Notes: generated by a model from the letters alone, not told the origin. A DNA stretch of 64,000 nucleotides from Acidimicrobiaceae bacterium (GCA_009842325.1 VYFQ01000025.1:1-64000), one strand, 5' to 3'; shown: positions 25,044 to 33,612, counted from the stretch's first letter. Program-made: numbers and translations.

Positions 25044-25511
25044 CTATTCCATCCGGGCGAGCGCCACCGACAGGACGGCGTCGATGATCTTGCTGTACCC
25101 GGTGCAGCGGCAGAGATTGCCGGCCAAGCCCTCACGTATGGCGGCACCGTTCGGTTCCACGCCGTCGCGCAGCAGCTGTTCGGCGGCCACAACCATGCCC
25201 GGCGTGCAGAACCCGCACTGTGCGGCGCCGTGGGTGACGAAGGCCTCCTGCAGGTCGTTCATCATCCGCCCGCGCCCCGCGATCCCCTCGATGGTGGTGA
25301 TGTCGGCCCCGTCGATCTGTCCGACGGTCTGCAGGCACGACACCACCGATCGGTCGTCGACGATCACCGTGCATGCGCCGCAGTCCCCCGTGAGGCATCC
25401 CCACTTCGTGCCGATCAGGTGGAGCCGCTCGCGCAGCACCGACAGCAGGGTGTCGGACGGATCGACCGGCTGGGCCACTGGATCGCCGTTGACGGTGATG
25501 CTGATCCTCAT
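25044..25511 (-). CDS. Molybdenum hydroxylase small subunit, 2x[2Fe-2S] (CoxS/XdhC-like)
   Basis: This 155-residue iron-sulfur subunit of a xanthine-oxidase-family enzyme has the plant-type cluster C-x4-C-x2-C-x11-C (WGCLTGDCGACTV ... VSC) at about residues 42-64, and the second cluster at QCGFCTPG and NLCRCTGY. It passes electrons from the molybdenum subunit to FAD. ATG 25511 overlaps the stop of the FAD-subunit gene as ATGA, giving the order L-M-S. The extra open frame upstream to 25685 lies in the FAD-subunit gene. Confidence 0.93.
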   Translation of the reverse strand: MRISITVNGDPVAQPVDPSDTLLSVLRERLHLIGTKWGCLTGDCGACTVIVDDRSVVSCLQTVGQIDGADITTIEGIAGRGRMMNDLQEAFVTHGAAQCGFCTPGMVVAAEQLLRDGVEPNGAAIREGLAGNLCRCTGYSKIIDAVLSVALARME

Positions 25512-26443
25512 GCCCGCTCCCCCGAGGAAGTTACGGCCGACGCCCGACCGTTCACCGGAGCGAGCCCGCCGGACCACAGCCCCGCGGCCCTGGCGTGGGC
25601 GATCGACAGGGCTCTCGCCGCCAGTACGCCGGCGACGTGGCGGCGATGCTCGGCCGTTCCGCGGGTGTCGCTGATCGGTTCGCACGCGGCCGACGCGGCC
25701 GCGCTCACCGCGCCGAGTCGCTCCGTTGTGGGCGGCGCGCCCGCGAGCAGCGATTCGAGTCCGGGTACCAGCACCGCGGTGGGTGCGACCGCGCCGAGCG
25801 CCACCCGTGCCTCCTGGACTGCTGCCTCCCGGCCCGTTCCGTCAGTCAGGACCCAGGCAGCGACGCCAACTCCCGCGAGGTCCATCGCCCAGCGGACCGT
25901 CTGGCGCAGATAGCACGAGCCGCTGAGGGCAGGAGCCCGCAGGCGCACGTTCGTCAGGATCTCGCCAGACGCCAGGATCGTGGTCCGGGGCCCGGTGACG
26001 ACATCAGCGACAGCCTGCCGGCGCTCGCCGGCGGGGCCCCGTATCGCCGCTACGGCGTCGTGGACCATCAGCGGCGGCACCATCTCGGCGGCCGGCGAGG
26101 CGGTGCAGAGATTCCCGCCCAGCGTGGCCATGTTGCGGATCTGCACCGAGCCGAGAACCCTGGCCGCCTCCGCCAGAGCCGAGGTTCGGACGATGACCGC
26201 CGGGTCGGATTCGATCGCACTGATGGTGGCCGTCGCGCCGAGGTGCAACTCGTCGCCGTCCCAGCGCACTCCCCTGAGTTCGTTGATCCCGGTCACGTCC
26301 ACCAGCGGCGCCCGCGGGTCGGCGCGCCCGAGCCGGCGGTCGATCACCAGGTCGGTGCCGCCGGCGATGACCATCGCGCCCGGATTGGCGGCCAGGATCG
26401 CCACGGCCTCGCTCGCCGACCCCGGCCGGTAGTAGCTGGTCAC
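25508..26443 (-). CDS. Molybdenum hydroxylase FAD subunit (CoxM-like)
   Basis: A 311-residue FAD-binding subunit. It contains the two family motifs, AGGTDLVIDRRLG near residue 27 (pyrophosphate loop) and TLGGNLCTASPAAE near residue 110, followed by the CO-dehydrogenase-flavoprotein C-terminal domain. It accepts electrons from the iron-sulfur subunit. Start GTG 26443 overlaps the large-subunit stop as GTGA and gives the typical opening SYYRPGSASEAVAIL. The physiological electron acceptor is not evident from the sequence. Confidence 0.92.
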   Translation of the reverse strand: MTSYYRPGSASEAVAILAANPGAMVIAGGTDLVIDRRLGRADPRAPLVDVTGINELRGVRWDGDELHLGATATISAIESDPAVIVRTSALAEAARVLGSVQIRNMATLGGNLCTASPAAEMVPPLMVHDAVAAIRGPAGERRQAVADVVTGPRTTILASGEILTNVRLRAPALSGSCYLRQTVRWAMDLAGVGVAAWVLTDGTGREAAVQEARVALGAVAPTAVLVPGLESLLAGAPPTTERLGAVSAAASAACEPISDTRGTAEHRRHVAGVLAARALSIAHARAAGLWSGGLAPVNGRASAVTSSGERA

Positions 26444-28764
26444 CGCGCGTTCACGTCCCGCACGAGCTGCGGGCGCTTGTCCACGTGGGAGCGCTCGCCG
26501 GTCTCGATCCATCGGCGCAGCTTCCAGGGCCGGATCGGATAGGACCGGGGCCGCACCCCCACCGCGTCAGCCACTGCGTTGGCGATCGCCGCCGGCGGCA
26601 GGATGATCCCGCCCTCACCGATCCCCTTGGCACCGAAGGGTCCGAGTTCGTCGGCGGTCTCGATGAGGGTCACATCGATCGGTGGGGCGTCCATGGCGGT
26701 GGGCATGCCGTAGTCGTGGAGGTTCGGGGCCGGGAACCGGCCGTCCTCCACGGGGAGTTCCTCGCTCAGCGCGAGGCCGACGCCCATGACCGCACCGCCC
26801 TCTATCTGGCCCTCGCAGCTCATGGGATTGATGGCCCGTCCCACGTCGTGCGCGGCCCACAGCCCGAGGACCCGCACCATCCCGGTGTCCGGGTCGACCT
26901 CGACCTCGACCACGTGAGCCCCGAAGCCATAGCTCGCGGAGATGTTGCCGACGTAGTTCTCGTCCTGGCGCTGGGTGGGCGGGTCGTAGAAGGCTGAGGT
27001 CATGATGATCGAGCTGCCCTCCCGCAGCAGCCGCCGGCGCACGGCCTTCTCGTAGCGGAGGGTTGCGGTGGGCTCTCCGGGCACCGAGATGACCCCGTCC
27101 CGGATGGTGAGCGACCGGGCCGGACGGTCGAGCACCTCTGCTGCCCCCTTTAGGAGCTCGTCGCGGGCCTTGGCCGCGGCCATGCGGGCCGCGTTGCCGG
27201 CGACGAAGGTGGTACGGCTGGCATGAACGCCCACGTCCCAGGGCTTGACGTCGGTGTCGTCGTGGCTGACGCTGACCGCTTCGAGCGGCACCCCCAGCGT
27301 CTCGGCCACGATCATGGCGAGAGCCGTCTCGGAACCCTGCCCGAGTTCCGAGGATCCGGAGATGAGGGCTACCCGTCCCGAGTCGTCGATCTTGGTCATG
27401 GCCCCGCAGCCGTCCGATCCGTAGATGCGGGCACCGCCGCCGACGTGCACGTACGCGGCCGCGCCGAGCCCCCGGTGCTGGCGGCGCATCCGGCCGCGGC
27501 GCTGGTCCCAGCTGGACTTGCGTCTCACCGTCTCCAGGCACTCACTGAGCCCGCAGGACGTGATCTCCAGGCCTTGGGGGGTCACGTCGCCGGGACGGTT
27601 GGCGTTCTTGAGCCTCAGGTCCATCGGGTCCATGCCCAAGGCGTCGGCCAGCTCCTCCATCTGCTGCTCGACCGCGAACGTGGCCTGGGGATTGCCGAAG
27701 CCCCTCACCGAGCCGCCGTAGTTCTTGTTGGTGTAGACGACCTTGGCGTTCAGTCGCGACGTGCCGACCCGGTACATGGAGGTAACGGTGTTCATCGCCA
27801 CCAGCAGCGCGTGCGAGCCCCAGGCGTTGTAGGCGCCGTTGTCAGAGACGACCTCGGCGTGGCGGAACAGCAGGGTGCCGTCGGCGGCGGCGCCCGTTCG
27901 CAGCTGGAAGTGGATCGGCTGGCGGGTACGGGTGCCGGTGAACTCCTCCTCACGGCTCATGGCCAGCTTGACCGGACGCCTGGCGGCCCTGGCCAGCATC
28001 ACCGCGATGAAGTCGTGAGCGTCGATGTCGATCTTGCCGCCGAAGCTGCCGCCCACTGGAGGCTGCCTCACGGTGATGCGCCGCCAGTCCAGTCCGAGGC
28101 AGTCGGCCAGCTCCTTGCGGTACATGAACACCATGTGCACCGGGCTGATGACCTCTAGGGCGCCGTCAGCATCGAAGCCGGCGATGACCACGTGCGTCTC
28201 GATCGGAGCGGGAGCGGCCTGGGGGCTCGAGTAGCTGCCGCTCACGATCACCGCCGACCGCCGCTCGGCCTCGGCCAGATCGCCGGTCTGGAAGTTCCAC
28301 TCCATCGACACGTTGCCCTCGATGTCGAGTTCGTCGTGGATCCGGGGAGCGCCCGGTTGCAGGGCCTCGAAGGGGTCATCCACGGCGGGCAGCAACTCGT
28401 AATCCACGCTGATCAGGTCGAGAGCGCGCTGGGCGGTCGCCGCGTCCACAGCGGCGACGGCGGCCACCTCGTCGCCGACGCAGCGCACCACCCGGTCCTT
28501 GAGAGGGGTGTTGTCGTGTCCGAAGCCGAACGGGCGCTGTGTGACATTGCCCGCATGGATCACCGCATACACGCCCGGCAAGGCCTCGGCCGCGGAGACG
28601 TCGACGCTCAGGATCCGAGCGTGCGGGTGGGGGCTGCGCTTGATCGCGGCGGTCAGCAGGCCGCTCAGCTTGAGATCGTCGGCGTAGACGGTGCGCCCGG
28701 TGACCTTGTCGGGGGCGTCGAGCTTCGGGATCCGCTTGCCCACGACTGCGTAGTCGGACCGCAT
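26440..28764 (-). CDS. Molybdenum hydroxylase large subunit (xanthine oxidase family)
   Basis: A 774-residue molybdopterin-binding subunit. Hallmarks are VGGSFGGK (molybdopterin/oxo contact), SVRGFGNPQATFAVE, SSELGQGSETALA, and the catalytic Glu717 in GAKGIGEGG. This family hydroxylates carbons next to ring nitrogen (nicotinate, quinoline, isoquinoline, purines) or reduces hydroxybenzoyl-CoA. The gene order L-M-S in a catabolic island suggests N-heteroaromatic hydroxylation, but the actual substrate is unknown. ATG 28764 has no ribosome site and lies 9 nt after a promoter -10, so the message may be leaderless. Confidence 0.92.
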   Translation of the reverse strand: MRSDYAVVGKRIPKLDAPDKVTGRTVYADDLKLSGLLTAAIKRSPHPHARILSVDVSAAEALPGVYAVIHAGNVTQRPFGFGHDNTPLKDRVVRCVGDEVAAVAAVDAATAQRALDLISVDYELLPAVDDPFEALQPGAPRIHDELDIEGNVSMEWNFQTGDLAEAERRSAVIVSGSYSSPQAAPAPIETHVVIAGFDADGALEVISPVHMVFMYRKELADCLGLDWRRITVRQPPVGGSFGGKIDIDAHDFIAVMLARAARRPVKLAMSREEEFTGTRTRQPIHFQLRTGAAADGTLLFRHAEVVSDNGAYNAWGSHALLVAMNTVTSMYRVGTSRLNAKVVYTNKNYGGSVRGFGNPQATFAVEQQMEELADALGMDPMDLRLKNANRPGDVTPQGLEITSCGLSECLETVRRKSSWDQRRGRMRRQHRGLGAAAYVHVGGGARIYGSDGCGAMTKIDDSGRVALISGSSELGQGSETALAMIVAETLGVPLEAVSVSHDDTDVKPWDVGVHASRTTFVAGNAARMAAAKARDELLKGAAEVLDRPARSLTIRDGVISVPGEPTATLRYEKAVRRRLLREGSSIIMTSAFYDPPTQRQDENYVGNISASYGFGAHVVEVEVDPDTGMVRVLGLWAAHDVGRAINPMSCEGQIEGGAVMGVGLALSEELPVEDGRFPAPNLHDYGMPTAMDAPPIDVTLIETADELGPFGAKGIGEGGIILPPAAIANAVADAVGVRPRSYPIRPWKLRRWIETGERSHVDKRPQLVRDVNAR

Positions 28765-28773
28765 TGACCGGCG

Positions 28774-28803
28774 AGTATGTTTCAATATGTAGTGACATGT
28801 CAA
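28774..28803 (-). promoter_or_regulatory. Promoter with overlapping TGACATGTCA palindrome, candidate operator B
   Basis: On the - strand TTGACA (28803-28798) and CATACT (28779-28774) are separated by 18 nt, a good sigma-70 promoter 9 nt ahead of the molybdenum hydroxylase ATG. The perfect palindrome TGACATGTCA (28793-28802) overlaps the -35, as expected for a repressor site. It drives the leftward operon. The divergent acyl-CoA synthetase gene starts 45 nt from it. Confidence 0.65.
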
Positions 28804-28848
28804 ACCTATTGCGCCGCGGTCGACCGGGTGCGCCGTGCGCGTTGAGCC

Positions 28849-30885
28849 GTGACTGAGACTCCGGACCTGAACACACTGTTCCTGCCCCGGTCAGTAGCGG
28901 TGTACGGCGCTTCCACCCGCGATCCGTCCAGGCTCGGGAACCGCCTGCTGCGCAACGCCATCGACTCGGCATTGGACGAAGTGAGGGTGATCAGCCCAAT
29001 CTCTGGCACCGCTGAGGGGCTACGCACCACTCGTTCACTGGCCGGCGGTGTGGACCTGGCGTTGATCTCCGTGCCGGCGGTGTCGGTGGAGGCCGCCATG
29101 GCCGACGCCGCGGCCGGCGGCGCGCGGGCCGCGATCGTGCTGACGTCCGGCTTCGGCGAGACAGGCCACGAGGGTCGGGCCGCTCAAGAACGGCTCCGAG
29201 CGATCGCTTCCCGAGCGGGGATGCCGTTCCTGGGCCCCAACTGCATGGGAGTGATCAGCTGGCTGGACGGCGGGGGGTGGATGAATGGCTCCTACTTCTG
29301 GGACATCGACCTCGCGCCGGGCGGGGTCACGATGCTCAGCCAGTCCGGCGCGTTCGGCGGCATGTTCCTTTCAGAGATGAGCCGGAGGGGTCTGGGGATC
29401 TGCCGGTTCGCCAGCCTCGGCAATGCTGCCGACATTGACGAGACAAAGATCCTGCGGTGGCTCGCCCAGGACGACCAGACCAGGGTGATCGGACTGTTCG
29501 CGGAGGCGCTGCCCGGAGGCCGCGGCTTCGTTGAGACCGTCCGTTCGATATCTGGCGAGCGACCGGTGGTGGTGCTGAAGGCCGGCAAGACAGCCACCGG
29601 CGCCCGAGCCGCCATCAGCCACACCGGCTCCATCGCCGGCTCCCACGGGGCGGCGGCGGCCGCAATCAGGCGAGCAGGCGCGATGGAGGCGCAGACAGCC
29701 GATGAGTTCTTCGACCTCCTGGCATTGGCCGCCTCTTCGATGCGGACCCCAGCCGGCCCGCGACTAGCCGTCGTGACGATCTCGGGAGGACCGTCAGTGC
29801 TGGCCGCCGACGAGGCCGAACGGCTGGGGCTCGTCCTGCCCCGACTGGCCGACTCGACACTGCGGGCCCTCGAGGCCGTCGCACCCTCGTTCGCGGCGTC
29901 CGGCAACCCTGTCGACCTGACCCCGCAATGTTCACCTGAGGCGTACGCGCCCGCGGTGGATGCCGTCTATCGCGATCCAACCGTCGACGGAGTCGTGGTG
30001 ATCGACTGCGGCCTCGACGTAGGCGAACTTGCGGATGCCGTCGCCGCAGCCCACAAGAACACCAACAAGCCGACGGTGGCTTTCGTAGCCGACACGCCCG
30101 TCGTGGCCGGGAGGCTCGTGGCGGCCGGTGTACCCCTGCTGCCCTCGCCCGAGCGGGCCGTGAGAGCCTTCGCGTCACTGATACGACGATCGCCGAGAGG
30201 GCTCTCGATGCGCGGGCCGGGCCGATCGCAGACGGAAGCAGGCACAGCTGAGCCCCGAGGCCTCACAGCTCTGACGGAATGGGAGTCCAAGCAGAGGCTG
30301 CGAGGCCTTCCCCTGGTTCCGGAGCGTCGGACCAGATCGCTGGCCGATGCCGCCCGCGCCGTCGCGGAGCTGCGAGCCCCGCTCGTCGCGAAGGCCTCCG
30401 GCGTCGCCCACAAGTCGGAGCAAGGCCTAGTGAGGTTGGACCTGTCCCCCGAAGAAGTCCTCGACGCCTGGCAGGAGCTTGCCGACGCAGGCGACGGAAC
30501 CGTCCTCGTTGCCGAGTTCGTCCGAGGCGAGCTGGAGCTCGTTGTCGGTGGTCTTCGCGATCCGCACTTCGGGCCGGCCGTCACGATCGGGCTAGGAGGC
30601 ACAGCGGCCGAGATCTTCGACGACACCGCCACCGTCCTCGTCCCGCCCGAGCCGGGCGAGGTCGAGTCCGCGACCAGGGCGCTCAGAGGTGCCCCGCTGC
30701 TCCACGGCTACCGGGGTGCCAAGCCCATAGACCTCGACGCGCTCGACGCAATCGTCCAAGCCGTGGCCGACGCCCTCGTCGAGCAGGACGAGATCGTCGA
30801 GATCGACTGCAACCCCGTGATCATCAGCGAAGGCGCTCCGAGAGTGGCAGACGCCCTAGTGGTCATCGGCAGTTCCGGGCAATAA
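28849..30885 (+). CDS. NDP-forming acyl-CoA synthetase (AcdA-AcdB fusion)
   Basis: A 678-residue acetate-CoA ligase (ADP-forming)-family protein, with the alpha-type half first: a CoA-binding domain (SVAVYGASTRDPSRLGN), two ligase domains and the phospho-acceptor His258 in SHTGSIAGS. An ATP-grasp half follows from about residue 480 (PLVAKASGVAHKSE, VTIGLGGTAAEIF). It interconverts acyl-CoA and acid with ATP/ADP. The fused alpha-beta order is common in bacteria, including in aromatic and aliphatic acid metabolism. Start GTG 28849 is the first in frame. It is divergent from the molybdenum hydroxylase operon with 84 nt between them. Confidence 0.87.
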   Translation: MTETPDLNTLFLPRSVAVYGASTRDPSRLGNRLLRNAIDSALDEVRVISPISGTAEGLRTTRSLAGGVDLALISVPAVSVEAAMADAAAGGARAAIVLTSGFGETGHEGRAAQERLRAIASRAGMPFLGPNCMGVISWLDGGGWMNGSYFWDIDLAPGGVTMLSQSGAFGGMFLSEMSRRGLGICRFASLGNAADIDETKILRWLAQDDQTRVIGLFAEALPGGRGFVETVRSISGERPVVVLKAGKTATGARAAISHTGSIAGSHGAAAAAIRRAGAMEAQTADEFFDLLALAASSMRTPAGPRLAVVTISGGPSVLAADEAERLGLVLPRLADSTLRALEAVAPSFAASGNPVDLTPQCSPEAYAPAVDAVYRDPTVDGVVVIDCGLDVGELADAVAAAHKNTNKPTVAFVADTPVVAGRLVAAGVPLLPSPERAVRAFASLIRRSPRGLSMRGPGRSQTEAGTAEPRGLTALTEWESKQRLRGLPLVPERRTRSLADAARAVAELRAPLVAKASGVAHKSEQGLVRLDLSPEEVLDAWQELADAGDGTVLVAEFVRGELELVVGGLRDPHFGPAVTIGLGGTAAEIFDDTATVLVPPEPGEVESATRALRGAPLLHGYRGAKPIDLDALDAIVQAVADALVEQDEIVEIDCNPVIISEGAPRVADALVVIGSSGQ

Positions 30886-30886
30886 T

Positions 30887-30931
30887 TCAACTAGTTGATA
30901 CATTTTGACTGATTGATATAATTCGAATTAT
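30887..30931 (+). promoter_or_regulatory. Sigma-70 promoter flanked by two perfect palindromes
   Basis: TTGATA (30895-30900) and TATAAT (30917-30922) with a 16-nt spacer form a near-consensus promoter in an AT-rich island. A 12-bp perfect palindrome TCAACTAGTTGA (30887-30898) overlaps the -35. A 14-bp perfect palindrome ATAATTCGAATTAT (30918-30931) overlaps the -10 and the likely start point. TTGATA is also directly repeated at 30913-30918. This is a typical repressor-controlled promoter for the flavin oxidase gene. Confidence 0.8.
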
Positions 30932-30960
30932 TCGTTTGTCTACAGCAGGAGGGATCTGTT

Positions 30961-32721
30961 GTGTCTTTCGTGCCCAATCTTCGGACCAAGCGCCCCGATG
31001 AACCGCCTGTCCAATCGAAGATCGACGTCCTGGTGAACTACCTAGATGTCTTGAACGCGGCCGAGACGGCGGGGGGCCTGGTCACCGGCATCCCCAATCC
31101 CAGTTCGTACAAGGTGGCCGTCGTCGGCACCGGCCCGGCAGGGGTGGTTGCCGCCTACGAGCTGCTCCGCCTGGGCGTCACGGTGGACATCTACTCGAGC
31201 GATCAGGCGTCGTACCGCTACGGCCGAGCCTTCAGCCACCCGTTCCCGGGCAACGAGGAGTACCTGGCCGAGATGGGTGCCATGCGGTTCCCGCCCTCGG
31301 AGGCCGGGCTGTTCTTCTACCTGTCGAAGTTCGGTATCTCCTACAACGACCACTTCCCGGACCCCGGCAAGGTCGACACGCTGCTGTATGTGGACGGCAA
31401 GTCCTACACCTGGGCGGCCGGTGGGTCGGCGCCGCCGCTGTTCGACAAGGTGAACGCCGGACTCCACGCCCTGACGACCAAGGACACCACCCTGGCCGAC
31501 GGAACGGTGCTGAAATCGCCCGAGGCCATAACCGGATACATGATGGCAGGCGACTACGGGTATGCCTTGATGGCGTGGCAGGACTGGATCACCAATTTCG
31601 AACACCTGTCCTTCGGTGCCGGTCTCAGCGTCATCTTCCAGCTGAACCCGAACCCGCCGGGCGGTACCAGGTGGACCGACGAAGACATGGAGATCTTCGG
31701 GACGCTAGGGGTCGGGAGCGGCGGCTTTGGATCCCTCTACTCGGTCCAGTTCCTCGAGATCTTCCGGCTGTTCGTGAACGAGCTCGAGACCGACCAGAAA
31801 TTCATCCCCACGGGGATCGCCTCGGTGTTCAACGCCATCGCCACGACGAAGGTCAACGGCGTCTCCGTGATCGACGGCCATATCGCACACGACATCGTGG
31901 ACATCCAAACGGCCGCCGGCGGGCAGGGTCAGATCACCCTGACCAGCGACGCAGGAACCGCCCAGACCTACGACCGCGTGATCTGGGCCGCACCCAAGTG
32001 GGCCAGCCAAGCCAACACGACGCTGGTCGAGTTCCTGCAGACGGCGGTCGGCCCGCCACCCGGGCCCGGCGCGCCGAATGTGGTCTCCGCCGTCAAGGAA
32101 CTGCACACGATCAGCTCGTCCAAGGCCTTCATCCTGACGCCGAACAAGTTCTGGTTGAAGAACCAAGGCATGCCGGCCAACATCCAGTCGGACACGCTCA
32201 TTCGCGGCCTCTACTGCCTCGACTACACGCCGGAAGACCCTGACGGTCTGGGCGTCGTCCTGATCAGCTACACCTGGCAGGACGATTCGGCGAAGCAGAT
32301 CGCGCTGTCGTCGGACAACGAGACCCGGATCAAGCGGCTGGTCCAGGACGTAGCGCAAATCGACGCCGATTTCGCCAACTATCTGGTCCCGCTGAACCGT
32401 GACTACACGAACAACACGATCTTCATTGACTGGCTGACCCAGCCCAACTACCACGGTGCGTTCAAGCTCAACTACCCGAAGCAGGACCCTCTGCTTCAGA
32501 CGTACTACACATTCTTCATGGACGCAGGCGGATCCACCGACCCGCACCTCTACTTGGCCGGCGACGATGTCTCGTTCATGGGCGGGTGGTGCGAAGGCGC
32601 CATCGAGACCGCCATCAACGCCGCTTCGGCCGTCGGCGTATCCCTGGGCGGGATCCCGGTCACGTCAGTGTTCGACGGAAAAACCATCTACTACAACTAC
32701 GGGGTGTATAGGTCTGAATAG
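30961..32721 (+). CDS. Flavin-dependent amine oxidase/monooxygenase, tryptophan 2-monooxygenase-like
   Basis: A 586-residue FAD protein with the dinucleotide fold VVGTGPAGVVAAYELL (Gly56-x-Gly-x-x-Gly61), the MGAMRFPPS motif, GVGSGGFGSLYSVQFLEIF, and a C-terminal FAD motif with AGDDVSFMGGWCEGAI. These follow the IaaM/phenylalanine-lysine 2-monooxygenase branch, which turns L-amino acids into amides by oxidative decarboxylation, or L-amino acid oxidases. With the amidase nearby it could form an amino acid to amide to acid route, but this is inference. AGGAGGG (30948-30954) precedes GTG 30961 by 6 nt. It has its own tightly flanked promoter. Confidence 0.8.
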   Translation: MSFVPNLRTKRPDEPPVQSKIDVLVNYLDVLNAAETAGGLVTGIPNPSSYKVAVVGTGPAGVVAAYELLRLGVTVDIYSSDQASYRYGRAFSHPFPGNEEYLAEMGAMRFPPSEAGLFFYLSKFGISYNDHFPDPGKVDTLLYVDGKSYTWAAGGSAPPLFDKVNAGLHALTTKDTTLADGTVLKSPEAITGYMMAGDYGYALMAWQDWITNFEHLSFGAGLSVIFQLNPNPPGGTRWTDEDMEIFGTLGVGSGGFGSLYSVQFLEIFRLFVNELETDQKFIPTGIASVFNAIATTKVNGVSVIDGHIAHDIVDIQTAAGGQGQITLTSDAGTAQTYDRVIWAAPKWASQANTTLVEFLQTAVGPPPGPGAPNVVSAVKELHTISSSKAFILTPNKFWLKNQGMPANIQSDTLIRGLYCLDYTPEDPDGLGVVLISYTWQDDSAKQIALSSDNETRIKRLVQDVAQIDADFANYLVPLNRDYTNNTIFIDWLTQPNYHGAFKLNYPKQDPLLQTYYTFFMDAGGSTDPHLYLAGDDVSFMGGWCEGAIETAINAASAVGVSLGGIPVTSVFDGKTIYYNYGVYRSE

Positions 32722-32734
32722 CCCGATGACACGT

Positions 32735-32770
32735 GCAGCAGGGTTCGATTCCCATCTTGCGCCTCCCCAT
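32735..32770 (+). other. tRNA 3'-end-like fragment
   Basis: Just after the oxidase stop, GGGTTCGATTCCC (32741-32753) looks like a T arm, followed by an acceptor-like GCGCCTCC and CCA-like bases at 32766-32769. No matching 5' acceptor, D arm or anticodon arm lies upstream, and only three T-stem pairs form, so it is not a working tRNA. It may be the remnant of a tRNA used as an integration site. Confidence 0.35.
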
Positions 32771-32776
32771 CGTCCG

Positions 32777-33565
32777 TCAGCGGGCCAATCGGGTTGACAC
32801 GCGGCCCAGCGGACCAAGGTCGGCGGACACCTCGGCGCCGGGGCCGACCGGCCTCATCGGGCCGAGCGACCCGGTCATGAGGCACTCACCTGCTCGCAGG
32901 GGCGTGCCGCGCTCGTACATCACATCGGCCAACCACACCGCGGCGTTCAGCGGGTTGCCGAGGCACGCAGCGCCGGTTCCTGTAGCGGCGAGTTCACCAT
33001 TGATCGTCATGCTCATCTCGATGTCCCGCAGGTCCACGGCTTCGAGGCTCACCGGACGGGTACCCACCACATAGAGCCCGCAGCTGGCGTTGTCGGCGAC
33101 GGTGTCGACGATGGTGATGTCCCACCCCGAGATGCGGCTGTCGACGATCTCCAGCGCAGGCAGCACATAGGCCGTCGCGTCGATGACGTCCACCACGCAG
33201 TGCCCGTCCTTGTCAAGGTCGCGGTCGATGACCAACGCCACCTCGGCCTCGACGCGGGGCTGCAGCAGCCGGCCCGCCTCGATGTCGGCGCCGTCAGCCA
33301 GGCACATATCAGCGAACAGAACGCCATAGTCGGGCTGGTCCACGCCAAGCTGCTCCTGCACCACCTTGGCCGTGAGTCCGATCTTGTGGCCGCTCACCCG
33401 GCGGCCGGCGGCCACCGCCAGCTCGACATTGTGCCGCTGCACTGCATAGGCGGCATCAACATCGATCGATGTGCCCAACACCTCGCGAACGGGGCCGCCC
33501 GGCACACCGGTCTCCGCCGCTGTACGCAACTGGTACGCCGCCGCCCTGACTAAGTCCGAACTCAT
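32777..33565 (-). CDS. 2-keto-4-pentenoate hydratase-like protein (MhpD family)
   Basis: A 262-residue member of the MhpD/fumarylacetoacetase-like family. SGHKIGLTAKVVQEQLGV and PDYGVLFADM are characteristic, as is the acidic metal site in PRVEAEVALVI and the late CLGNPLNAAVWLADVM segment. MhpD hydrates 2-hydroxypenta-2,4-dienoate, the product of C-C hydrolase action on meta-cleavage compounds, so it fits as the step after the hydrolases. Related enzymes are oxalocrotonate decarboxylases. No aldolase (MhpE) or aldehyde dehydrogenase (MhpF) is seen in the window. TGGAGG precedes ATG 33565. Confidence 0.87.
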   Translation of the reverse strand: MSSDLVRAAAYQLRTAAETGVPGGPVREVLGTSIDVDAAYAVQRHNVELAVAAGRRVSGHKIGLTAKVVQEQLGVDQPDYGVLFADMCLADGADIEAGRLLQPRVEAEVALVIDRDLDKDGHCVVDVIDATAYVLPALEIVDSRISGWDITIVDTVADNASCGLYVVGTRPVSLEAVDLRDIEMSMTINGELAATGTGAACLGNPLNAAVWLADVMYERGTPLRAGECLMTGSLGPMRPVGPGAEVSADLGPLGRVSTRLAR

Positions 33566-33612
33566 GCCTCCATCACTCTCGCACGGCCGCGTCACACAAT
33601 CCCCGAGGGCCC

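Noticed and set aside
32735..32770. Complete tRNA gene
   Set aside because: No 5' acceptor strand, D arm or anticodon arm could be found upstream, and the T stem has only three pairs.
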